Shown: piece by piece, positions 1-5,461 of the stretch | Numbering within the stretch: position 1 is the first letter of the stretch | Layout of the letters: every line of letters begins with the position of its first letter | Source of the DNA: Streptococcus oralis | Lineage (GTDB): Bacteria > Bacillota > Bacilli > Lactobacillales > Streptococcaceae | Assembly (NCBI GenBank): GCA_905370255.1 | Contig: CAJPKC010000061.1 | Coordinates: 1 to 6,819 of the forward strand | Length of the DNA stretch: 6,819 bases | Direction: 5' to 3' | The notes under the pieces: generated by a model | Told to the model about the DNA's origin: nothing | Seen by the model: only the letters and a program-made list of their open reading frames with translations | Databases searched by the model: none | Translations under genes and position numbers: made by a program

Positions 1-1
1 T

Positions 2-1024
2 AGATTGCCCTGATATCTCATTATTGGGCTCATTATCACTTTTATCGCTTTTACGGTGCCCCTGCCTTATTATATCGAGGTGCCGGGAACTTCTGAAGAT
101 ATTCGAAAGGTTTTACAAGTTAATAACCAACCTGACCAAGAGGAAGGTTCCTACCAATTTGTGACGGTTGGAGTTAAGCACGCTAGACTGGTTGACTTAG
201 TCTATGCTTGGCTAACACCTTTTACGGACATACATAGTGCCAAAGAGATGACGGGTGGTTCGTCAGATGCAGAATTTATGAGAGTCAACCAGTTTTATAT
301 GGAAACTTCGCAAAACATGGCCAAATATCAAGGTTTGAAGACGGCTGGTAAGGAAATAGAGCTCAAATATCTGGGTGTCTATGTTTTGACTGTAACAGAT
401 AACTCGACTTTCAAGGGAGTTCTTAATATTGCTGACACCGTGACAGCTGTGAATGATAAGACTTTTGAGAGTTCCAAGGAGATGGTTGACTACGTTAATT
501 CTCAAACTCTAGGTGATCAGGTGAAGGTTACTTATGAGGAGGATGGAAAAGTCAAAACTGCTGAAGGAAAGATCATTACTCTGGAAAATGGGAAGAATGG
601 TATCGGAATCGGTTTGATTGACCGCACAGAAGTATCTAGTGATGTACCAATCAAGTTTTCAACTGCTGGCATTGGTGGTCCTAGTGCTGGGATGATGTTT
701 AGTCTATCCATCTACACGCAAATTGCAGATCCTACTCTTCGAAATGGACGGATTATTGCCGGTACAGGAAGTATCGATAGAGATGGCAACGTAGGTGACA
801 TTGGCGGAATTGATAAAAAAGTTGTTGCTGCAGCTAAAAAGGGAGCTACTGTATTCTTTGCTCCAAACAATCCAGTAACTGAGGAAGCTAAAAAGGCAAA
901 TCCAAATGCCAAGAGTAACTATGACACAGCTCTAGAAGCAGCTCAAATGATTAAAACAGACATGAAAATCGTTCCAGTCAAAACGCTTCAAGATGCGATT
1001 GACTATTTAAAAAACAATCCCTAA
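2..1024 (+). CDS. sepM: SepM-like PDZ/Lon-type (S16) membrane-anchored serine protease, 5' end cut off and interrupted by an in-frame stop
   Basis: This frame encodes a signal-processing type protease that acts outside the membrane; in Streptococcus mutans SepM trims the competence peptide CSP, but the substrate here is unknown. Numbering residues from the GTG at 56: the frame upstream gives a hydrophobic anchor (IIGLIITFIAF, bases 20-52) leading into PLPYYIEVPG. A PDZ domain lies at about 103-175, and a Lon-type catalytic domain follows. It carries the nucleophile Ser210 in GGPSAG and the general base Lys, most likely Lys255, in GGIDKK. The C-terminal part is complete and ends at TAA 1022-1024. 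The GTG at 56 is probably not the true start: it would drop the anchor and has no ribosome binding site. The true start should lie before the window. However, TGA at 11-13 is in frame, so the gene is either inactivated, misread at this base, or made without its anchor. Family assignment is firm; intactness is doubtful. Confidence 0.85.
11..13 (+). other. In-frame TGA stop within the SepM-like reading frame
   Basis: The codons before it read R-L-P and those after it read YLIIGLIITFIAFTVPLPYY, a typical anchor leading into the conserved PLPYYIE motif. The frame is therefore coding-like on both sides, although only three codons are visible upstream. A single G-to-A change in a TGG (Trp) codon would explain it. 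The other two forward frames do not give a hydrophobic segment here, so a frameshift is a less natural explanation. Confidence 0.6.
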
Positions 1025-1053
1025 ACAGTAGGCGAATCCCTAAACTAGCGTAG
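1016..1053 (+). repeat. Short tandem direct repeat at the end of the protease gene
   Basis: AATCCCTAAAC occurs at 1016-1026 and again at 1035-1045, a 19-base period. The first copy contains the protease stop codon TAA (1022-1024). The bases after each copy (AGTAGGCG and TAGCGTAG) are related but not identical, suggesting an old slippage duplication. Confidence 0.6.
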
Positions 1054-1065
1054 AAAAAAAGAAGA

Positions 1066-1074
1066 TGGTATAAT
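1066..1074 (+). promoter_or_regulatory. Extended -10 promoter for the DUF1146-murA-epuA(-endA) operon
   Basis: TGG followed by a perfect TATAAT (1069-1074) forms an extended -10 element. The hexamer 17 bases upstream (1046-1051, TAGCGT) is a poor -35, which extended -10 promoters tolerate. Transcription would start near 1080-1082, which is at the ATG of the next gene (1081). No terminator is visible between the protease stop at 1024 and this promoter, so some readthrough from upstream is also possible. Confidence 0.75.
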
Positions 1075-1080
1075 AGGCAG

Positions 1081-1311
1081 ATGATTCAATTGTTTTTTAC
1101 CCTTAGTAGTCATATGTTTTTTGTCTACCTAGTTTTTCAACTTTTGAAAGATTTAGTCAAATGGGATCAAATTTTGAAGGTGACCAAGGACAATGCGAGG
1201 AAGGTACGACTTTTGGTAGTATTGTGTAGTATCGGTTTAGGATATCTCATCAGTTCTTTTTTCCTAAATCTCTACCAATTATGGCAAGAAGCTGTACGGA
1301 CATTATTCTAA
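1081..1311 (+). CDS. DUF1146 family small membrane protein (YwzB-like)
   Basis: A 76-residue protein with two predicted membrane helices (about residues 3-22 and 43-65) joined by a short charged loop (KDLVKWDQILKVTKDNARK). Size, layout and position directly before murA fit the DUF1146 family found across Firmicutes; its function is not known to me. It lies 24 bases upstream of murA on the same strand and is probably cotranscribed with it, which suggests an envelope role, but that is inference only. The ATG at 1081 has no convincing Shine-Dalgarno sequence, and the predicted transcription start falls on it, so translation may be leaderless. The next in-frame ATG (1114, residue 12) also lacks a ribosome binding site and would cut into the first helix, so I keep 1081. 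Confidence 0.85.
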   Translation: MIQLFFTLSSHMFFVYLVFQLLKDLVKWDQILKVTKDNARKVRLLVVLCSIGLGYLISSFFLNLYQLWQEAVRTLF

Positions 1312-1335
1312 ACTCGAAAGTAAAGGAAAATATTT

Positions 1336-2622
1336 ATGGAAAAAATTGTAGTTCGAGGTGGCGATAATCGCCTTGTCGGAAGTGTTACAATTGAGGGCGC
1401 GAAAAATGCAGTTTTGCCACTACTTGCGGCGACAATTTTAGCAAGCGAAGGAAAAACAGTTTTAAAAAATGTTCCTATCCTATCGGATGTCTTTACCATG
1501 AACCAAGTAGTTCGTGGATTAAATGCGAAAGTTAATTTTGATCAAGATGCACACATTGTTGAAGTGGATGCGACAGATGATATCACAGAAGAAGCTCCCT
1601 ATAAGTATGTCAGCAAGATGCGTGCTTCTATTGTAGTCTTGGGTCCAATCCTGGCTAGGGTTGGTCACGCTAAAGTTTCGATGCCAGGTGGTTGTACGAT
1701 CGGTAGTCGTCCGATTGACCTTCACCTTAAAGGTTTGGAAGCAATGGGGGCTAAGATCACCCAAACAGCTGGCTATATCGAAGCTAAGGCAGAACGCTTG
1801 CATGGAGCCCATATCTATATGGACTTTCCTAGTGTTGGGGCAACCCAAAACTTGATGATGGCTGCAACGCTAGCTGATGGCGTAACTGTTATCGAAAATG
1901 CTGCGCGTGAACCTGAAATTGTAGACTTGGCTGTCCTCTTGAATAAAATGGGAGCTAAAGTCAAAGGTGCGGGAACAGAGAGCATTACCATCACTGGTGT
2001 TGAAAACTTGCATGGTGCAACCCATAACGTTGTTCAAGACCGCATCGAAGCAGGGACATTCATGGTTGCTGCTGCAATGACAGGTGGAGATGTCCTGATT
2101 CAAGATGCTATCTGGGAACACAACCGTCCTTTGTTGGCGAAATTACAGGAAATGGGTGTTGAAGTCATCGACGAAGATGAAGGTATCCGCATCCGTTCTC
2201 AACGAGACAAACTAAAAGCAGTTCATGTCAAGACCTTACCACATCCAGGGTTTCCTACGGACATGCAGGCGCAGTTTACTGCTCTTATGACGGTTGCTCA
2301 AGGAGAATCAACTATGGTTGAGACAGTCTTTGAGAATCGTTTCCAACATCTAGAGGAAATGCGTCGCATGGGCTTGCATTCTGAGATTATCCGTGACACT
2401 GCTCGTATCGTTGGCGGGCAACCTCTCCAAGGGGCAGAAGTCCTGTCTACAGACCTTCGTGCCAGTGCAGCCTTGATCCTGACAGGTTTAATAGCTGAAG
2501 GTGAGACTGTTGTTGGAAAACTTGTCCATTTGGATAGAGGTTATTATCGTTTTCATGAAAAATTAGCTCAGTTAGGGGCTAATATTGAACGGGTAAGTGT
2601 GGAAGCTGATGAAGATGAATAA
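1336..2622 (+). CDS. murA: UDP-N-acetylglucosamine 1-carboxyvinyltransferase MurA
   Basis: Cytoplasmic enzyme that transfers enolpyruvate from phosphoenolpyruvate to UDP-GlcNAc, the first committed step of peptidoglycan synthesis and the target of fosfomycin. The 428 residues are full length for the family. Landmarks, with E. coli equivalents known from the family: Lys23 in EGAKNA (Lys22), Arg96 in KMRAS (Arg91), catalytic Cys120 in GGCTIGSRP (Cys115), Arg125 (Arg120), Asp309 in FPTDMQAQ (Asp305) and Arg401 in LDRGYY (Arg397). The active-site residue is Cys rather than the Asp seen in naturally fosfomycin-resistant forms. AAAGGA at 1322-1327 sits 8 bases before the ATG and supports this start. 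The C-terminus is acidic (EADEDE). Streptococci usually carry two MurA paralogues; the linkage to epuA and endA matches the pneumococcal copy at this locus. Its last 8 bases overlap epuA. Confidence 0.97.
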   Translation: MEKIVVRGGDNRLVGSVTIEGAKNAVLPLLAATILASEGKTVLKNVPILSDVFTMNQVVRGLNAKVNFDQDAHIVEVDATDDITEEAPYKYVSKMRASIVVLGPILARVGHAKVSMPGGCTIGSRPIDLHLKGLEAMGAKITQTAGYIEAKAERLHGAHIYMDFPSVGATQNLMMAATLADGVTVIENAAREPEIVDLAVLLNKMGAKVKGAGTESITITGVENLHGATHNVVQDRIEAGTFMVAAAMTGGDVLIQDAIWEHNRPLLAKLQEMGVEVIDEDEGIRIRSQRDKLKAVHVKTLPHPGFPTDMQAQFTALMTVAQGESTMVETVFENRFQHLEEMRRMGLHSEIIRDTARIVGGQPLQGAEVLSTDLRASAALILTGLIAEGETVVGKLVHLDRGYYRFHEKLAQLGANIERVSVEADEDE

Positions 2623-2803
2623 AGAAGTATCTTATGTGCTACGTCGATTTCTATTGGTCATTATTGTTTTGCTTCTAGGGATTTTGGCGCTTGGAATTGG
2701 CTTGATGATTGGCTATGGTATCGTAGGAAAAGGTCAAGATCCGTGGGCAATTTTGACACCCGATAAATGGCATGAACTGATTGCAAAATTTACAGGGAAA
2801 TAG
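2615..2803 (+). CDS. epuA: EpuA-like single-pass membrane protein
   Basis: A 62-residue protein with a basic N-terminus ([11 protein letters not shown]), one long membrane helix (about residues 11-37) and a short polar tail containing [25 protein letters not shown] residues. The family takes its name from the ORF upstream of endA in pneumococcus. Some databases label it 'DNA-directed RNA polymerase subunit beta', but nothing in this membrane peptide supports a polymerase function, and its role is unknown. I choose ATG 2615 because GGAAG at 2601-2605 is 9 bases upstream. ATG 2609 is only 3 bases from it, and GTG 2597 would need a site further upstream. With this start the gene overlaps the murA stop by 8 bases (ATGAATAA), so translation is probably coupled to murA. 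Confidence 0.85.
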   Translation: MNKEVSYVLRRFLLVIIVLLLGILALGIGLMIGYGIVGKGQDPWAILTPDKWHELIAKFTGK

Positions 2804-2823
2804 GCTGGGGAACCGGCCTTTTT
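2803..2823 (+). terminator. Intrinsic terminator or attenuator between epuA and endA
   Basis: GGCTGG (2803-2808), loop GGAA (2809-2812), CCGGCC (2813-2818), then TTTTT (2819-2823). The stem has six pairs including one G-U wobble, and the loop fits the stable GNRA tetraloop type. The first stem base is also the last base of the epuA stop codon TAG (2801-2803). Because endA follows without a recognisable promoter, this may act as a partial terminator that sets endA transcript level. Confidence 0.65.
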
Positions 2824-2838
2824 CTAAGGATAAAAAAT

Positions 2839-2846
2839 AAGGAGGA
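2839..2846 (+). promoter_or_regulatory. Very strong ribosome binding site of endA
   Basis: AAGGAGGA is a nearly perfect complement to the 16S rRNA 3' end and lies 3 to 4 bases before the ATG at 2850. It is the strongest such site in the window. It fixes the endA start and would favour efficient translation of whatever transcript passes the upstream hairpin. Confidence 0.85.
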
Positions 2847-2849
2847 AAC

Positions 2850-3677
2850 ATGAATAAAAAAACCAGACAGGCCCTCATAGGTCTCCTGATTTTTCTACTT
2901 TTGTCGGCAGGAAGTTACTACATAAGAGAAATGCAGGCTTCCAATAATACACCACAAACACAAGTGACACAAAAATCCCAGTCATCCGACACTCCTAGTC
3001 AAGAATTGGCAGAGAGTGTACTGACTGACTCGGTCAAAAAGCAAATCAAGGGCACAATTGAGTGGAATGGAGCAGGAGCTTTTGTAGTTAATGGAAACAA
3101 AACCAATCTAGATGCTAAGGTATCAAGTAAACCTTATGCTGATAATAAAACTAAAACTGTAGGAGGAGAGACAGTTCCTACAGTAGCCAATGCTCTCATG
3201 TCAAAAGCAACTCGACAGTATAAGGATCGCGAAGAGACGGGTAATGGTTCGACCTCTTGGACTCCAGCAGGCTGGCATCAGGTCAAGAACCTAAAAGGAA
3301 GTTATAATCACGCTGTAGATAGAGGACATTTATTAGGCTATGCCTTGATTGGTGGTTTAGATGGTTTTGATGCATCTACTAGCAATCCCAAAAATATCGC
3401 TGTACAAACAGCCTGGGCCAACCAAGCACGCGCAGAAGATTCGACTGGACAAAACTACTATGAAAGTTTAGTTCGAAAGGCTTTGGATCAAAATAAGCGC
3501 GTGCGTTACCGTGTCACATTGCTCTACGCTACAGAAGAAGATTTGGTTCCTTCTGCATCTCAGATTGAAGCCAAATCATCTGATGGTGAATTGGAGTTTA
3601 ACGTCGTAGTTCCTAACGTTCAAAAGGGAATTCAGTTAGATTACCGAACAGGAAAAGTAACTGTTACAAAGAACTAA
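2850..3677 (+). CDS. endA: DNA-entry nuclease EndA (DNA/RNA non-specific endonuclease, DRGH motif)
   Basis: Membrane-bound nuclease that degrades one strand of incoming DNA during natural transformation; in pneumococcus it also destroys neutrophil DNA traps. An uncleaved N-terminal anchor spans about residues 8-24. A polar Ser/Thr/Gln-rich linker follows (about 29-55), then the beta-beta-alpha-metal nuclease domain (about 60-275). The DRGH motif is at 157-160, with His160 as general base. Asn182, Gln186, Asn191 (metal ligand) and Glu205 fall at the same numbers as the functional residues reported for pneumococcal EndA, so the enzyme looks intact. The 275 residues are about the usual length. 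It follows murA-epuA on the same strand with a 46-base gap holding a terminator-like hairpin. No late-competence cin-box (TACGAATA) is visible in that gap, so expression probably depends on readthrough from the operon. Confidence 0.96.
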   Translation: MNKKTRQALIGLLIFLLLSAGSYYIREMQASNNTPQTQVTQKSQSSDTPSQELAESVLTDSVKKQIKGTIEWNGAGAFVVNGNKTNLDAKVSSKPYADNKTKTVGGETVPTVANALMSKATRQYKDREETGNGSTSWTPAGWHQVKNLKGSYNHAVDRGHLLGYALIGGLDGFDASTSNPKNIAVQTAWANQARAEDSTGQNYYESLVRKALDQNKRVRYRVTLLYATEEDLVPSASQIEAKSSDGELEFNVVVPNVQKGIQLDYRTGKVTVTKN

Positions 3678-3688
3678 TAGATAGTCGG

Positions 3689-3711
3689 TCCCTTATTGTT
3701 TCGGTAGGGGA
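3689..3711 (+). terminator. Possible weak terminator after endA
   Basis: TCCCTTA (3689-3695) and TAGGGGA (3705-3711) pair over seven positions with one G-U wobble around a nine-base loop. The downstream tract is only TTTACT, so termination would be inefficient; it could also be a transcript-stabilising 3' hairpin. It is the only candidate end signal between endA and the promoter of the next gene. Confidence 0.4.
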
Positions 3712-3755
3712 TTTACTATAGAAATCACAATTTAATGTGTAGAAGTTGAAAAATA

Positions 3756-3764
3756 TGGTATAAT
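3756..3764 (+). promoter_or_regulatory. Extended -10 promoter of the CorC-family gene
   Basis: TGG plus TATAAT (3759-3764), with a T two bases before TG, gives a full TNTGNTATAAT extended -10 as is common in streptococci. The -35 position (3736-3741, TGTGTA) is poor. The predicted start is near 3770-3771, giving a leader of about 25 bases with AGGAGAAGGA (3784-3793) ahead of the ATG. The -10 forms one arm of a perfect inverted repeat (3758-3778). Confidence 0.75.
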
Positions 3765-3778
3765 AGTCACAATTATAC
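3758..3778. repeat. Perfect 7-bp inverted repeat over the -10 and start site
   Basis: GTATAAT (3758-3764) and ATTATAC (3772-3778) are exact reverse complements separated by AGTCACA. The left arm contains the -10 box and the spacer covers the predicted transcription start. This could be an operator for a repressor, but AT-rich dyads around TATAAT also arise by chance. Confidence 0.4.
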
Positions 3779-3795
3779 TTTTTAGGAGAAGGAAA

Positions 3796-5127
3796 ATGGA
3801 AGACCCGAGCAGTCAGGATTTGTTACTGCAATTTGTATTATTAGTTGTTTTGACCTTTTTAAATGCTTTTTTCTCTGCGACAGAGATGGCTATGGTTTCT
3901 CTTAGTCGCTCACGTGTTGAACAAAAGGCTGAAGAGGGGGATAAACGCTATATCCGTTTGCTAAAGGTACTTGAAAATCCAAATCACTTTTTATCAACCA
4001 TTCAAGTTGGTATTACTTTAATTACAATCTTGTCAGGGGCTAAACTAGCAGACTCTCTAGGACAATTGATAGCCTCATGGATGGGAAATAGCGAAACTGC
4101 GCACGCAATCGCAAGCTTCCTGTCACTTGCTTTCTTGACCTATATCTCTATCGTTTTTGGTGAGCTCTATCCCAAACGGATTGCGCTAAATCTTAAGGAT
4201 GCCTTGGCTATCCGAACAGTGCCATTTATTATCGCTCTCGGTAAGATTGTGAGTCCATTTGTTTGGATGTTATCAGCATCAACTAATCTCTTGAGTCGTT
4301 TAACGCCAATGACATTTGACGATGCAGATGAAAAAATGACTCGTGATGAGATTGAGTATATGCTTACCAATAGTGAAGAAACCTTGGATGCAGATGAAAT
4401 CGAAATGTTGCAAGGAATTTTCTCACTAGATGAGCTCATGGCGCGTGAAGTCATGGTTCCTAGAACTGACGCTTTCATGGTAGATATTCAAGATGACACT
4501 CAGACGATTATCGAAAGCATCTTAAAACAAAGCTTTTCTCGCATTCCTGTCTATGATGATGACAAGGACAACGTGATTGGTTTGATCCATACAAAGAGTC
4601 TGCTAAAAGCAGGATTTACCGATGGTTTTGACAATATCGTATTGAGAAAGATATTACAGGAACCTCTCTTTGTACCTGAAACTATTTTTGTGGATGATCT
4701 GTTAAAAGAATTGAGAAATTCACAAAGACAGATGGCTATTCTTCTTGATGAATACGGAGGAATGGCTGGTTTGGTAACACTTGAGGATCTCCTTGAAGAG
4801 ATTGTTGGTGAGATTGATGATGAAACTGACCGTGCTGAAGTATATGTTCATACTATCGGCGAGGACACTCATATTGTCCAAGGGACAATGAATTTGAACG
4901 ATTTCAATGATTATTTTGATGTCGAGCTTGAAAGTGACAATGTAGATACCATTGCTGGTTATTATTTGACAGGTGTGGGAACTATTCCAACATCAGAAAA
5001 ACTCAGTTATGAGTTAGATAGTGGCAACAAGCATATCACCTTGACAAATGACAAGGTAAAAAATGGTCGTGTCACCAAGCTTAAGGTTCAAATCCAAGAA
5101 CTTGAATCAGAAGAAGAAACTGAATAA
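3796..5127 (+). CDS. HlyC/CorC family (CNNM) membrane protein with paired CBS domains, likely divalent cation transporter
   Basis: Member of the CNNM/CorC family, whose studied members move Mg2+ out of the cell; the old label 'hemolysin' is not supported by this sequence. Of 443 residues, about 8-200 form the DUF21 membrane domain with three to four helices (about 10-29, 64-92, 103-122, 138-165). It contains the family marks SATEMA (27-32) and GELYPK (122-127). Two CBS domains follow at about 219-275 and 285-342, which in the family bind ATP or Mg2+ and gate transport; the second ends with DEYGGMAG and EDLLEEIVGEI. The C-terminal transporter-associated (CorC_HlyC) domain spans about 355-437. 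Length and order are normal and nothing is missing. It has its own promoter and a strong terminator, so it is probably a single-gene unit. Substrate and direction are inferred from the family. Confidence 0.93.
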   Translation: MEDPSSQDLLLQFVLLVVLTFLNAFFSATEMAMVSLSRSRVEQKAEEGDKRYIRLLKVLENPNHFLSTIQVGITLITILSGAKLADSLGQLIASWMGNSETAHAIASFLSLAFLTYISIVFGELYPKRIALNLKDALAIRTVPFIIALGKIVSPFVWMLSASTNLLSRLTPMTFDDADEKMTRDEIEYMLTNSEETLDADEIEMLQGIFSLDELMAREVMVPRTDAFMVDIQDDTQTIIESILKQSFSRIPVYDDDKDNVIGLIHTKSLLKAGFTDGFDNIVLRKILQEPLFVPETIFVDDLLKELRNSQRQMAILLDEYGGMAGLVTLEDLLEEIVGEIDDETDRAEVYVHTIGEDTHIVQGTMNLNDFNDYFDVELESDNVDTIAGYYLTGVGTIPTSEKLSYELDSGNKHITLTNDKVKNGRVTKLKVQIQELESEEETE

Positions 5128-5130
5128 AAC

Positions 5131-5165
5131 AAAAGCTTTATCAGAGAAAACTGATAAAGCTTTTT
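5131..5165 (+). terminator. Strong intrinsic terminator after the CorC-family gene, bidirectional
   Basis: A perfect 14-bp stem pairs 5131-5144 with 5151-5164 around the loop AGAAAA (5145-5150), and the 3' arm ends in TTTTT (5161-5165). Read on the minus strand the same hairpin is followed by TTTTGTTTTA-like sequence, so it can also stop transcripts coming from the tRNA side. It begins 3 bases after the stop codon at 5127. Confidence 0.93.
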
Positions 5166-5171
5166 AAGTGT

Positions 5172-5200
5172 AAAAAAGAAAAGACTCCGTTAGGAGTCTT
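5172..5200 (-). terminator. Intrinsic terminator of the tRNA-Cys unit
   Basis: On the minus strand, AAGACTCC (5200-5193) pairs perfectly with GGAGTCTT (5188-5181) around a 4-base loop, followed by TTCTTTTTT (5180-5172). It lies 11 bases beyond the 3' end of the tRNA. On the plus strand the same hairpin has no good T-run, so it acts mainly leftward. Confidence 0.88.
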
Positions 5201-5211
5201 CGTTTATATAG

Positions 5212-5282
5212 AGGCGGTAGACGGATTTGAACCGACGATCAAGCTTTTGCAGAGCCGTGCCTTACCACTTGGCTATACCGCC
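5212..5282 (-). tRNA. tRNA-Cys (anticodon GCA)
   Basis: The minus strand folds into a cloverleaf of 71 bases. The acceptor stem GGCGGTA/TACCGCC (5282-5276 with 5219-5213) is perfect. The D arm has GCC/GGC with the AAGTGGTAA loop. The anticodon loop CTGCAAA places GCA at 34-36, and the T loop is TTCAAAT. The discriminator base is U (complement of 5212), the known identity base for cysteinyl-tRNA synthetase. CCA is not encoded (CTA follows) and must be added enzymatically. Two stems are imperfect: the anticodon stem CGGCT/AGCTT has an outer C-U mismatch and a G-U pair, and the T stem GTCGG/CCGTC has a U-U mismatch. The gene has its own promoter and terminator and is transcribed toward the CorC-family gene. 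Confidence 0.95.
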
Positions 5283-5294
5283 TTAACTTTTATT

Positions 5295-5323
5295 ATTATA
5301 CCTTGAAAATTGTTTCTCGTCAA
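5295..5323 (-). promoter_or_regulatory. Promoter of tRNA-Cys
   Basis: On the minus strand, TTGACG (5323-5318) matches the -35 consensus at 5 of 6 positions. It is followed by an ideal 17-base spacer and a perfect TATAAT (5300-5295). The predicted start is near 5288, about 6 bases before the mature tRNA 5' end. This near-consensus form suits a stable RNA gene. Confidence 0.88.
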
Positions 5324-5329
5324 TAGTTT

Positions 5330-5344
5330 TCTTTTCTGAAAACA
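5330..5344. promoter_or_regulatory. Secondary CodY-box-like site
   Basis: TCTTTTCTGAAAACA contains the perfect 11-base core TTTTCTGAAAA of the CodY consensus AATTTTCWGAAAATT and matches 11 of 15 positions overall. It lies 48 bases upstream of the stronger site at 5378 and just upstream of the tRNA-Cys -35 on the other strand. Confidence 0.45.
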
Positions 5345-5377
5345 TAAGATTCAAATGTTTAAAAAAACATGCGACAA

Positions 5378-5392
5378 AATATTCTGAAAATT
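5378..5392. promoter_or_regulatory. CodY box upstream of the amiA-like gene
   Basis: AATATTCTGAAAATT matches the established CodY consensus AATTTTCWGAAAATT at 14 of 15 positions. It ends 2 bases before the -35 element at 5395-5400, about 38-52 bases upstream of the predicted start. CodY senses branched-chain amino acids (and GTP in some species) and commonly controls peptide uptake in Firmicutes, so repression of this gene in rich conditions is a reasonable inference. Confidence 0.7.
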
Positions 5393-5394
5393 CG

Positions 5395-5423
5395 TTTACT
5401 TTTTAAAAAAACTGTGGTATAAT
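5395..5423 (+). promoter_or_regulatory. Promoter of the amiA-like gene
   Basis: TTTACT (5395-5400) matches 4 of 6 bases of the -35 consensus. It is followed by a 17-base spacer and a perfect TATAAT (5418-5423), preceded by TGTGG so that the full TNTGNTATAAT extended -10 is present. The predicted start is near 5430, leaving a leader of about 32 bases that contains the ribosome binding site GAGGAG (5447-5452). Confidence 0.85.
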
Positions 5424-5461
5424 CTTCAATATCCACAATTTAAAACGAGGAGTTTATAAAT

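Noticed and set aside
263..505. Minus-strand ORF of 80 residues inside the protease gene
   Set aside because: Antisense shadow of a well-supported gene, with no ribosome binding site or recognisable family.
1519..1848. Minus-strand ORF of 109 residues inside murA, and a plus-strand 64-residue ORF at 1661-1855
   Set aside because: Both overlap the conserved MurA catalytic region entirely; their sequences look like out-of-frame translations.
2597..2614. GTG or first ATG as the start of epuA
   Set aside because: GGAAG at 2601-2605 lies inside or too close to these starts, while ATG 2615 has 9-base spacing and the family-like N-terminus MNKE.
2804..2849. Late-competence cin-box for endA
   Set aside because: No TACGAATA-like sequence is visible in the gap before endA.
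3746..3751. TTGAAA as the -35 of the CorC-family promoter
   Set aside because: Only 7 bases separate it from the -10, far too short; the extended -10 explains the promoter better.
3772..3777. TATAAT on the minus strand as a divergent promoter toward endA
   Set aside because: No -35 or TG extension is present on that strand, and no minus-strand gene follows.
4167..4478. Minus-strand Ser/Ile-rich ORF of 103 residues
   Set aside because: Antisense of the CorC-family membrane gene; low-complexity composition typical of a shadow frame.
5297..5311. Third CodY-like site
   Set aside because: Only about 10 of 15 positions match and the left half is lost; it overlaps the tRNA-Cys promoter spacer and -10 by composition.
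5355..5370. ATGTTT/AAACAT inverted repeat in the amiA upstream region
   Set aside because: A 6-bp AT-rich dyad in AT-rich intergenic DNA is expected by chance, and there is no matching known operator.
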